IMG/VR virus record: IMGVR_UViG_3300024062_000038
Span: 1-29,376 of that record
DNA length: 29,376 nucleotides
Origin: a virus
Direction: 5' to 3' (one strand)
The notes under the pieces are model-generated. The model ran no database searches. It was not told the origin of the DNA and was given only the letters and a program-made list of their open reading frames with translations. This document shows, piece by piece, positions 6,279 to 12,806 of the stretch (the first letter of the stretch is position 1; every line of letters starts with the position of its first letter). Position numbers and translations under genes: made by a program.

Positions 6279-6917
6279 ATGAAAAACAACAGCAGAAAAG
6301 CCTTTAATTTTTACCTCAGTTATTTTGATGTTTATCAGGAATTATCAGATAAAGATAAATTGATATTCATAGATGCTTTATTAAATAGGCAATTTTATGG
6401 AGTAGAGCCAACAGATTTAAAAGGGATGGTTAAGTTTGCCTATATCAGTCAAAAACATAATATAGATGCTCAGGTTGAGGGATTCGAGAACAAAACAAAG
6501 ACTAAATTAACACACGCTATCAAAGGGGGTAGGCAAGGGGGTAGGCAAGGGGGTTCGATACAAGAGAAAGAGAAAGAGAAAGAGAAAGAACAATACGTTA
6601 AAGAAAGTATTAATGAGTTTTGGGATTTATATCATTCAATATCTAATAAACTCAAATCTGATTTACAGCCATCTATTAAGCATTGGGATAAATTAACAGA
6701 AACGGAAAAGGAGAAAGCTAAATGCAATATCAAAGCATACATTGATTCTGTAAACGATCCAAAATACATAGTTAAGGCTCGAACATATTTAGCTGATAAG
6801 AAATTCAATGATGAGTTTAATCCTCCAATACCTAAAAAAATGACGCAGGAGAGATGGGATACAATGAACGAATCAGAGAGAGTTACATACTTTAAAAACT
6901 CTCTAAAAAATGGATAA
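6279..6917 (+). CDS. Phage replication protein, DUF6291-like N-terminus
   Basis: A 212-residue protein. Residues 1-75 (KAFNFYLSYFDVYQELSDKD, then FIDALLNRQFYG) resemble the DUF6291 domain found in Bacteroidota phage proteins that precede replicative helicases. A basic repetitive linker follows: GGRQGGRQGGS and a KE run. The second half is helical and DnaD-like in flavour, with LADKKFNDE and a terminal 'P.P.KMTQERWDTMNESER' segment. The ATG at 6279 is preferred to the in-frame TTG at 6273. Its end overlaps the helicase start by 8 bases. A helicase-loader or initiator role is inferred from position, not shown by a motif. Confidence 0.65.
   Translation: MKNNSRKAFNFYLSYFDVYQELSDKDKLIFIDALLNRQFYGVEPTDLKGMVKFAYISQKHNIDAQVEGFENKTKTKLTHAIKGGRQGGRQGGSIQEKEKEKEKEQYVKESINEFWDLYHSISNKLKSDLQPSIKHWDKLTETEKEKAKCNIKAYIDSVNDPKYIVKARTYLADKKFNDEFNPPIPKKMTQERWDTMNESERVTYFKNSLKNG
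6524..6590 (+). repeat. In-frame tandem repeats inside the replication gene
   Basis: Two adjacent microsatellites lie in the linker of the replication protein: a 12-base unit (ggtaggcaaggg, two full copies plus part of a third) giving GGRQ repeats, and a 6-base gagaaa unit repeated about four to five times giving a Lys-Glu run. Both units are multiples of three, so copy-number change would alter linker length without breaking the frame. Confidence 0.8.
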
Positions 6918-7836
6918 ACAGATACAACAATATTTAGAGGATTATAAAAATGGCAGGATTAAAAAGGGCTTAGATGTTGGCTGCATAGAATTAGATGAGA
7001 TTATAAGATACAAACAAGGGCAATTTAATATTATAAACGGGATTGATAATGTGGGTAAAACTGCCTGGATGTTATGGTATTTTCTATGCCTATCAAACAA
7101 ACACAATCTAAGGTGGCAGATTTGGTCAGGAGAAAATAAAGCAGGGCAATTAGTGAGGCAATTAATAGAATTTTATACAGGAGAAAAGGTTGCTGATATG
7201 AGAGAGGATAAAATCTATCATTATATGCAGCTAATCGGCCAATGGTTTACCTTTATTGATAACTCTAACATTTATAAATCTAAAGACTTATTCAAAATAT
7301 TTGCAGATTCTGAGGCTCATGGATGCTTAATTGATCCTTATACGGGATTAAATAGAGGTTATACTCATGCTGATAATTACGATTTTTTAAATGAATCAAG
7401 AGATTTTTGCAATAGAACAGGCAAAACATTATACTTAAATACTCATCCAAATACTCCGGGTGCTAATATGACTTTTGGAGATAGGCATGAGCATTCAGGA
7501 TATAGAATGCCTCCAGGAAAGCAGCAATCAGAGGGAGGGCAGCCATTTGCAAATAGATGTGATGATTTTATTACATTACATAGATTTACAGACCATCCGA
7601 TATTATGGAAATATACTCAGATTTTTACTCGAAAGGTAAAAGATACGGAAACAGGAGGGAGGATATCATTTAATGATCAGCCGGTAATGATGGAATATAA
7701 TAATGGATTGGGCTTTGTCTGCAGTGGTGTTAATCCTTTAAATAACAAAATACAAGCAGAAAAAACATCAAATATTGAATTTAATAATAACTTTACATTA
7801 ACCAAAAAAGATGAACATGATGAAATGCCTTTTTAA
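6910..7836 (+). CDS. DnaB-like replicative helicase (RecA-fold ATPase)
   Basis: A 308-residue ATPase corresponding to the C-terminal motor domain of DnaB-type helicases, without the usual N-terminal domain. Walker A is GIDNVGKT (44-51). The segment WSGENKAGQLVRQL (72-85) corresponds to the DnaB 'SLEM..EQL' block with catalytic Glu75. Walker B is CLIDPY (139-144). A serine/asparagine stretch LNTHPNTPG occupies the sensor position. The protein ends in an acidic tail, DEHDEMPF, resembling SSB tips. The upstream gene overlaps it by 8 bases and may be its loader. It should unwind DNA at the phage fork; the host would supply primase, as none is seen. Confidence 0.8.
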   Translation: MDKQIQQYLEDYKNGRIKKGLDVGCIELDEIIRYKQGQFNIINGIDNVGKTAWMLWYFLCLSNKHNLRWQIWSGENKAGQLVRQLIEFYTGEKVADMREDKIYHYMQLIGQWFTFIDNSNIYKSKDLFKIFADSEAHGCLIDPYTGLNRGYTHADNYDFLNESRDFCNRTGKTLYLNTHPNTPGANMTFGDRHEHSGYRMPPGKQQSEGGQPFANRCDDFITLHRFTDHPILWKYTQIFTRKVKDTETGGRISFNDQPVMMEYNNGLGFVCSGVNPLNNKIQAEKTSNIEFNNNFTLTKKDEHDEMPF

Positions 7837-8014
7837 TCCGATTCCCGGACTAATATTCAGAACCAACAAAGGAAATTACAAGATAGTCAATAGGTGGTTG
7901 CCTGATGATACGTTAGATTTTACAAATATTGAAACAGGAGAGGGTAAATCTTGCTCTGTTGAGTATTTCAATGAGATGCAAGAGATAGGAAATATTGAGA
8001 TTGTTGAATTATAA
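7811..8014 (+). CDS. Small hypothetical protein (67 aa)
   Basis: Not recognised. A 67-residue beta-rich protein: PGLIFRTNKGNYKIVNRWLP, then a strand pattern DTLDFTNIETGEG and a closing helix. It resembles the small SH3-like or 'translation-like' beta barrels often found in phage early operons, but no specific family is claimed. It overlaps the helicase gene by 26 bases. ATGs at 7811, 7817 and 7820 are all possible starts; the hydrophobic core begins after them. Confidence 0.6.
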   Translation: MNMMKCLFNPIPGLIFRTNKGNYKIVNRWLPDDTLDFTNIETGEGKSCSVEYFNEMQEIGNIEIVEL

Positions 8015-8025
8015 CGAATGGTAAT

Positions 8026-8208
8026 ATGAAAAGTAAAACGAACGATATGAACACATTAAGAGAAGATTTAAAAGCACCTTTAGACAAAGTACAAAGATGG
8101 TGGATTAGAAGACCGAGTATGTTAATACTAACGGTTATAATAATGCCTGTAGGTGCTTTGAGTGGTATTTGTAGTTTAACAAGGGAATGGTTTGAAGACT
8201 GCTGGTAG
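8026..8208 (+). CDS. Small single-pass membrane protein (60 aa)
   Basis: A 60-residue protein with a charged N-terminal helix (NTLREDLKAPLDKVQRWWIR) followed by one hydrophobic segment at about residues 32-50 (MLILTVIIMPVGALSGI) and a short acidic aromatic end. It starts 12 bases after the preceding stop; ATG 8047 is an alternative start. A 116-base spacer with an inverted repeat follows, unlike the tight packing elsewhere, and the codons look a little different from the neighbours, so it may be a transferred accessory gene. No function known. Confidence 0.55.
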   Translation: MKSKTNDMNTLREDLKAPLDKVQRWWIRRPSMLILTVIIMPVGALSGICSLTREWFEDCW

Positions 8209-8227
8209 TGAGAGTATATTTTATATT

Positions 8228-8286
8228 ACGTGTTAGCATTAGCGAAGCGTAGTTTTAATTAATGCTAACGCAATAGTAGAACACGT
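8228..8286 (+). repeat. Nested inverted repeat between 8208 and 8325
   Basis: The spacer after the membrane-protein gene holds two connected inverted repeats. ACGTGTT (8228-8234) matches AACACGT (8280-8286), and TTAGCATTA (8233-8241) matches TAATGCTAA (8260-8268). The left arm is continuous over 14 bases, while the right arm is split by an 11-base bulge. It is not followed by a clean T-run. It may be an RNA structure, a transcription end in both directions or a relic of an insertion. Confidence 0.6.
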
Positions 8287-8324
8287 TTTAATGTGGTTTA
8301 AAATTAGTTATAAAATATAGAATT

Positions 8325-8492
8325 ATGAGCAGGAGCAAAGAGGATAGAGCAAAGGCAATCAAATGGTGGGATAAGCTAATTATTGAATCCAGGATAGAAT
8401 ACCATTACAAACATTATCCTGATAGTTTACACAAATTAAGCAATGCAGAGATTGAGATTGTATGGCGGAGAGAAACACAAAAAAAGAAATGA
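8325..8492 (+). CDS. Very small hypothetical protein (55 aa)
   Basis: A 55-codon frame, MSRSKEDRAKAIKWWDKLII, continuing through YHYKHYPDSLHKLSNAEIEI to WRRETQKKK. The charge pattern and tryptophans look genuine, and a similar 'HY..YPDSL..L...EIE.IW' pattern is common in small flavobacterial phage proteins, of unknown role. Its TGA overlaps the ATG at 8489 as ATGA. The start is preceded by an A/T-rich leader. Function cannot be assigned. Confidence 0.55.
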   Translation: MSRSKEDRAKAIKWWDKLIIESRIEYHYKHYPDSLHKLSNAEIEIVWRRETQKKK

Positions 8493-8746
8493 TTATACAG
8501 TTAGAAATAGAGCAGATGATTGCTGAGTTAAATAGGCATAACAGCGACAAGGCCAAAGATTATATTAATATCCTTAATAGAACGCTGATGGAGATGAGAG
8601 AGCAGAATGAGGCTTTAAAAGAGAGCATGATGCTAACCTCACAATCTGAGATTGATGGATTAAACCTGTTAAAAGAGAATGCTGCTTTAAAAGAAAGGAT
8701 TGAGCAGATGAACAAACTAATAAATAGCTTAAATGAGGCCGAGTAA
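8489..8746 (+). CDS. Coiled-coil hypothetical protein (85 aa)
   Basis: An 85-residue protein that is almost entirely a predicted coiled coil, with leucine/methionine heptads from MIIQLEIEQMIAELNRH through NLLKENAALKERIEQMNKLI. I choose ATG 8489 because it forms an ATGA overlap with the previous stop; ATG 8462 would overlap that gene by 31 bases. Such helices can form dimers or anchor to partners, but the partner is unknown. It overlaps the start of the next tiny membrane gene by 14 bases. Confidence 0.6.
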   Translation: MIIQLEIEQMIAELNRHNSDKAKDYINILNRTLMEMREQNEALKESMMLTSQSEIDGLNLLKENAALKERIEQMNKLINSLNEAE

Positions 8747-8828
8747 AACAGCAAAGAATGCCTATAAATTGGCAGTAATATCAATGATTTTAGCAATTAT
8801 TTCGCTATTAATCAGCATAATATTTTAA
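8733..8828 (+). CDS. Tiny single-pass membrane peptide (31 aa)
   Basis: A 31-codon frame (MRPSKTAKNAYKLAVISMIL, then AIISLLISIIF). It has a basic start and one complete hydrophobic span to the C-terminus, as expected for a membrane peptide with positive charges inside the cell. It begins inside the end of the coiled-coil gene and stops 3 bases before the next ATG, filling the space exactly. A pinholin-like or toxin-like role is conceivable, but nothing proves it. Confidence 0.4.
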   Translation: MRPSKTAKNAYKLAVISMILAIISLLISIIF

Positions 8829-8831
8829 ATA

Positions 8832-9152
8832 ATGAATAAAGAAATTGTAAAAGAGTTACATAATTACGCTAATGAGGTATGCAATAGGTACTCCAGGACA
8901 GATAGGGAGGGTAATTATAACAAAGAATTATTTAAAATTAGCGAAATTATACCAACATCAGACCATACAGCAACAGTAATAATGCAGAAAAATACCGGTA
9001 AATTAGCAGCTTTTTTATTTTACTATATTAACAGAGGTGCATCTAAAGGTTGGAAATATTTTATTCCTACAGATAGCCATATTACAGGGTTTAGAGCATT
9101 TGAACACTATAAAATGAATGTTGAGAGGTATAATTATAAACATAATTTTTAA
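8832..9152 (+). CDS. Hypothetical protein (106 aa)
   Basis: Not recognised by function. A 106-residue protein with an N-terminal helix (MNKEIVKELHNYANEVCNRY) and a beta-rich second part: TATVIMQKNTGKLAAFLFYY, then a final SHITGFRAFEHYK. The pattern of alternating strands with aromatic residues is seen in small phage proteins near the terminase genes. It ends at the promoter box at 9150-9157, so it closes the early gene cluster. Confidence 0.6.
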   Translation: MNKEIVKELHNYANEVCNRYSRTDREGNYNKELFKISEIIPTSDHTATVIMQKNTGKLAAFLFYYINRGASKGWKYFIPTDSHITGFRAFEHYKMNVERYNYKHNF

Positions 9153-9157
9153 CTTTG
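9150..9157 (+). promoter_or_regulatory. Promoter box ahead of a terminator
   Basis: TAACTTTG overlaps the stop codon of the preceding gene. No TTG box is seen at a normal distance, so the support is the -7 match alone. A transcript from here would meet the terminator at 9194-9229 after about 65 bases. Confidence 0.35.
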
Positions 9158-9193
9158 CAACAATTCATAATTTTTTGGTTAAAGTTAGGCGAG

Positions 9194-9229
9194 AGGCGGA
9201 GTGGTTTTAATTGCTCTGCCTTTTGTTTT
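9194..9229 (+). terminator. Intrinsic terminator before the terminase genes
   Basis: AGGCGGAG (9194-9201) pairs with CTCTGCCT (9214-9221) over 8 bp with one G-U pair and a 12-base loop, and is followed by TTTTGTTTT. This is a standard intrinsic terminator that ends the early operon on the + strand. Confidence 0.75.
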
Positions 9230-9249
9230 ATATAACTTTTGTAACTTTG
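9222..9249 (+). promoter_or_regulatory. Promoter for the terminase operon
   Basis: A TTTG (9222-9225) and TAACTTTG (9242-9249), 16 bases apart, fit the Bacteroidota -33/-7 pair. The TTTG is part of the terminator's T-run, so terminator and promoter are fused. The transcript would begin near 9253, 25 bases before the terminase small subunit ATG. Confidence 0.65.
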
Positions 9250-9277
9250 TAGCGTATTGATTAATAAGCTAAATTCA

Positions 9278-9556
9278 ATGGAGGATAACAAAACAGCTAA
9301 AGGAGGCCGCAGAGAGGGAGCAGGGAGAAAGCCAAAAGAGGATGAGGTTAAAATAAAAAACTTTGCTCTCAATGCAATGGTTGAGGTATTTGGATCAGAG
9401 GAGGAAGCATGGCAATCATTAAGCAAACAAGCAAAAGATTCCTTTCCTCATCTTAAATTATTATTTGAGTACAGATATGGCAAACCTAAAGAAAGGATTG
9501 AACATTCAGGAGGTGTAAACATTCCAATAACATCCTGGAATGATTCAAAAAAGTAG
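9278..9556 (+). CDS. Putative terminase small subunit
   Basis: A 92-residue basic protein located directly before the large terminase. Its start, KGGRREGAGRKPKEDE, is the glycine/arginine motif seen at the N-terminus of many phage small terminases and related DNA-binding proteins. Helices follow (AMVEVFGSEEEAWQSL, then FPHLKLLFEYRYGKPKERIE). Such subunits recognise the packaging site and regulate the large-subunit ATPase. The ATG at 9278 is preferred to the in-frame TTG at 9257. It overlaps the large subunit gene by 17 bases. The call depends mainly on position and the N-terminal motif. Confidence 0.7.
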   Translation: MEDNKTAKGGRREGAGRKPKEDEVKIKNFALNAMVEVFGSEEEAWQSLSKQAKDSFPHLKLLFEYRYGKPKERIEHSGGVNIPITSWNDSKK

Positions 9557-10748
9557 AGATTACCAAGCATTATACAATACCGATAAGAGGTATATCCTAA
9601 TAACAGGAGGCAGAGGCTCAGGTAAATCATTTGAGGTAGGTACATTCTTATCATTACTAACATACGAGCCAAAACATAGGATATTATTTACTCGTTATAC
9701 AATGGCATCCGCAGGAATATCAATTATACCTGAGTTTATGGAGAAAATTGAATTGATGGAGGTTGCTCATCATTTTGACATTAACAAATCAGAGATAACA
9801 AATACAGAAACAGGATCAGATATTTTATTCAGAGGTATTAAAACCTCATCCGGTAATCAAACAGCTAACTTAAAATCATTGCAAGGTGTTACAGCATGGG
9901 TATTAGATGAGGCTGAGGAGTTAATTGATGAGAATATTTTTGATACTATTGATTTATCAATAAGAAAAAAAGGAATCCAAAACAGAATAATATTAGTAAT
10001 GAATCCAACAACTAAAGAGCATTGGATTTGGAAACGTTTTTTTAATGGCCATGTAAAATATATTGATGTAGATGGAGAGCAAATTCCTGTATCTAATCAT
10101 CCGGATATTTGCCACATTCATACAACATACCTAAATAATAGAGAGCATTTATCCGATAGTTATTTAAAGAGATTAGATTTAATTAAACAAAACAATCCAG
10201 GAAAGTATAAGCATTTAGTATTAGGAGGATGGCTTGAAAAGGCTGAGGGAGTTATCTTTGAGAATTGGCAAGAGGGTACATTTAATGAATCTCTGCCTTA
10301 TGTTTATGGAATGGATTTTGGCTATATTACTGATCCAACAACATTAATTAAAGTTGCTAAGGATGGAGATGTTTTGTATTTAAAAGAGGAATTATACAGG
10401 CAGGGAATGGATACTAACTCTATTGCATCATTCTTAAATAGAACAGTTGAGAAACATGATTTGATAGTGGCTGATAATGCAGAGCCGAGATTGATAGCAG
10501 AGTTGCAGGATAAAGGATTTAATATTATTCCATGTCAAAAAGGAAAGGATAGTATTAAGAACGGAATTGCTAATCTATCAGGAGTTAAGATGGTTGTTGA
10601 TGGGCAAAACTTAATTAAGGAGTTAAATAATTATTCCTGGAGCAATAAGAGGGCAAATATTCCTAATGATAATTATAACCATCTAATCGATGCGGTTAGA
10701 TATGCATTTATTGAACTTATGCAGGATAATCAATTTTATTTTGCTTAA
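9540..10748 (+). CDS. terL: Terminase large subunit (PBSX/Terminase_3 type)
   Basis: The DNA-packaging motor, 402 residues, with an ATPase and a nuclease domain. Walker A is GGRGSGKS (23-30), Walker B WVLDEAEE (120-127), followed by the coupling motif in LVMNPTTKEHWIW. The C-terminal RNase H-like nuclease shows GMDFGY (near 258), VADNAEP (near 311) and HLIDAVRYA (near 384), giving the acidic metal-binding residues. The set matches Terminase_3. It docks on the portal gene product encoded next. It starts inside the small subunit gene. The length is typical and both catalytic centres look intact. Confidence 0.95.
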   Translation: MIQKSRDYQALYNTDKRYILITGGRGSGKSFEVGTFLSLLTYEPKHRILFTRYTMASAGISIIPEFMEKIELMEVAHHFDINKSEITNTETGSDILFRGIKTSSGNQTANLKSLQGVTAWVLDEAEELIDENIFDTIDLSIRKKGIQNRIILVMNPTTKEHWIWKRFFNGHVKYIDVDGEQIPVSNHPDICHIHTTYLNNREHLSDSYLKRLDLIKQNNPGKYKHLVLGGWLEKAEGVIFENWQEGTFNESLPYVYGMDFGYITDPTTLIKVAKDGDVLYLKEELYRQGMDTNSIASFLNRTVEKHDLIVADNAEPRLIAELQDKGFNIIPCQKGKDSIKNGIANLSGVKMVVDGQNLIKELNNYSWSNKRANIPNDNYNHLIDAVRYAFIELMQDNQFYFA

Positions 10749-10766
10749 TTATTTTTAATACTTTTG
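10740..10766 (+). promoter_or_regulatory. Promoter for the portal gene
   Basis: TTTG (10740-10743) and TACTTTTG (10759-10766), with 15 bases between, match the Bacteroidota promoter pattern. The box begins 11 bases after the terminase stop codon and 19 bases separate it from the portal ATG at 10785, so portal can be transcribed apart from terminase. Confidence 0.65.
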
Positions 10767-10784
10767 TAGGATATATCTATTAAT

Positions 10785-12038
10785 ATGGGATTACAAAGTT
10801 GGGTACAGGGCAAATTAGGACTAACAGCCCAAGATAGACAATCAATTTTTAGACTATTTGGCTCATTTAATGCCAATAAAATAGGGTTATCAGATGATAA
10901 ATTCATTGAGGAGGGTTATGAAAAGAATGTTGATGTTTACTCTGTTATAAAAAAGATTGTTGATACATCTAAGGCTGTTAAATGGATAGTTGAGGAGCGT
11001 ACATCTGAGGGATGGGAGGAGTTAAATGATAGCACTATCCATGAATTAATGGCAAATCCTAATCCAACAAAAGGCTATACCTGGAATGATATTGAGGAGA
11101 TGATGCTCGTTTATCTATTGGCATCAGGTAACTCTTATATGATATCTGAATCATCATTTAACAATAATATGATTGCTGAGGTTGATATATTACCATCTCC
11201 TTTTGTTGCTCCATCATCAAACAATAACTTTTTTATGCCGGATATTAAGTATCTATTTGAGTTAGGCACTAATAAAAGAACGTATCAAAGGGATGAGATA
11301 GAGCATATAAAGTTTTTTAATCCTGGATATACCTCAGTCGATGATTCATTATTAGGCCTAAGTATTATCCAAGTTGCAAGGGAGGCGGTAATGGTAGGCA
11401 ATTCAAGATGGGATGCTCATGCTAATCTATTACAAAATAGAGGAGCAGTTGGAATGATAACAGATAAATCCAATAGGCCAATGCTACCGGAGGAGGCGGC
11501 TCAAGTGCAACAGGCCTGGAATAGAGATATACAGGGAACGCATAACTCCGGAAAGATTAAGGTAACAAATAAGGATTTAAACTATATCCAAATGGCTATG
11601 AGTGCAACAGATTTGCAGTTAGTAGAATCTGATGTAATTACTCTCAGGGCTATGTGTAATGTATTTGGATTAGATAGCAGCCTGTTTAATGATCCTGCCA
11701 ATAAGACATTTAACAATAGAAAGGAGGCAGAGAAAGCCTTATACACTAATGCTGTTATTCCTTTATCAGAGAAAATAGCAATGGCACATACGCAATACAT
11801 TGCTCAGAATCATTATCCTAATGGTAATGTGAGGATGAGGCAGGATTTTAGCAATGTTGAGGCATTACAGGCCGATAAAAAAACAGAGGCAGAGAAAGAT
11901 AAAATAGTTTTAGATGGTGTTAATGTGATAATTGCAATGCCAATAAGCAATGAGGCTAAAGGTATATTATTGAATGAAACTTATCCGGAATTATCTGAGG
12001 AGTTTATAAATTCTCTAACTAAAGAAAATAATAACTAA
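10785..12038 (+). CDS. Phage portal protein, HK97 family
   Basis: A 417-residue portal protein, forming the dodecameric ring at one capsid vertex through which DNA passes. Typical signs are an N-terminal VDVYSVIKKIVDTSKAV, the block ANPNPTKGYTWNDIEEMMLV, LLASGNSYM, a 'FNPGYTSVDDSLLGLSIIQV' segment, and FGLDSSLFNDPANKTFNN near residue 300. These belong to the Phage_portal (PF04860) family. It lies between the terminase and the protease, as expected. The C-terminal tail is short and acidic to neutral, ending in ENNN. The stop codon overlaps the next promoter box. Confidence 0.9.
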   Translation: MGLQSWVQGKLGLTAQDRQSIFRLFGSFNANKIGLSDDKFIEEGYEKNVDVYSVIKKIVDTSKAVKWIVEERTSEGWEELNDSTIHELMANPNPTKGYTWNDIEEMMLVYLLASGNSYMISESSFNNNMIAEVDILPSPFVAPSSNNNFFMPDIKYLFELGTNKRTYQRDEIEHIKFFNPGYTSVDDSLLGLSIIQVAREAVMVGNSRWDAHANLLQNRGAVGMITDKSNRPMLPEEAAQVQQAWNRDIQGTHNSGKIKVTNKDLNYIQMAMSATDLQLVESDVITLRAMCNVFGLDSSLFNDPANKTFNNRKEAEKALYTNAVIPLSEKIAMAHTQYIAQNHYPNGNVRMRQDFSNVEALQADKKTEAEKDKIVLDGVNVIIAMPISNEAKGILLNETYPELSEEFINSLTKENNN

Positions 12039-12043
12039 TTTTG
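12036..12043 (+). promoter_or_regulatory. Promoter box just before the protease start
   Basis: TAATTTTG covers the portal stop codon and stands 6 bases before the protease ATG at 12050, so a transcript starting at the usual distance would be leaderless or nearly so. No TTG box is evident at -33, which lowers confidence. Confidence 0.45.
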
Positions 12044-12049
12044 TAAAAT

Positions 12050-12796
12050 ATGTTTCAAACAAAAAATATATCATTAGAAATTAAGGACATTGATACAGCC
12101 GGGAGGAGAGTGCAAGTTGCATTATCTAAATTTGGCAATGTTGATAGTGATGGAGATGTGATTACAAGAGGAGCATTTAGCAAATCAATCCAGGAGCGAG
12201 GACATGAATCACAATCCAACAGAAAGATTAAGTTTTTACGTTACCACGATTTTGAACATGAGATAGGAGTATGGAAATCATTGGAGGAATCAGCAGATTA
12301 TTTATTAGGCATTGGAGAGTTGGGCCGATCAACAAAGGGCAATGATGCCTTTTTAGATTATCAAGATGGAATTATTACTGAGCATTCCATTGGATTTATG
12401 ATGATGCCGGATAAGATTCAAGTTAGAGAGGATGGATTGAGAGAGTTAAATGAGGTGTTTTTAATGGAGGGGAGTGCTGTAACCTTTGGTGCTAACTCTG
12501 AAACTCCTGTATTTAATGTATCAGGCAAAGATGCTTACTCTCCTGATATGCTAATCAAGCATTTGGATAGCTTAAATAAGAAAATGGAATCTTGTATTAC
12601 TGCTTTAAAGAACGGCAAGGGTACAGATGATAGATTATTCACGATTGAGAATCAGTTGAGAGTAATACAAAAAGAATATAATTCACTTATAAATTTAGAG
12701 CCGCAAAAGGATGAAACCTCAGCACTCGGTAATGATAAGCCGAATCAAGTTGAGATCGCTGAGGATAAGCGAAAATCATTTTTTACGAACATCTAA
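12050..12796 (+). CDS. Prohead protease, S78 family (HK97-like)
   Basis: A 248-residue serine protease that trims the immature capsid. The fold resembles herpesvirus assemblins: the catalytic histidine is H66 in LRYHDFEHEIG and the catalytic serine S113 in TEHSIGF, with a preceding VDSDGDVITRGAF motif. These belong to Peptidase_S78 (PF04586). After about residue 160 a hydrophilic helical extension follows (DMLIKHLDSLNKKMES), which may act as an internal scaffold because no separate scaffold gene is seen. It stands between portal and capsid genes. The catalytic residues appear intact. Confidence 0.92.
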   Translation: MFQTKNISLEIKDIDTAGRRVQVALSKFGNVDSDGDVITRGAFSKSIQERGHESQSNRKIKFLRYHDFEHEIGVWKSLEESADYLLGIGELGRSTKGNDAFLDYQDGIITEHSIGFMMMPDKIQVREDGLRELNEVFLMEGSAVTFGANSETPVFNVSGKDAYSPDMLIKHLDSLNKKMESCITALKNGKGTDDRLFTIENQLRVIQKEYNSLINLEPQKDETSALGNDKPNQVEIAEDKRKSFFTNI

Positions 12797-12806
12797 ATAT
12801 AATAAG

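Noticed and set aside
12711-12806. Longer start for the capsid gene and similar upstream extensions at 2262, 8462 and 14107
   Set aside because: These extensions run through other genes or a terminator and do not resemble the family N-termini; closer ATGs fit overlap or spacing.
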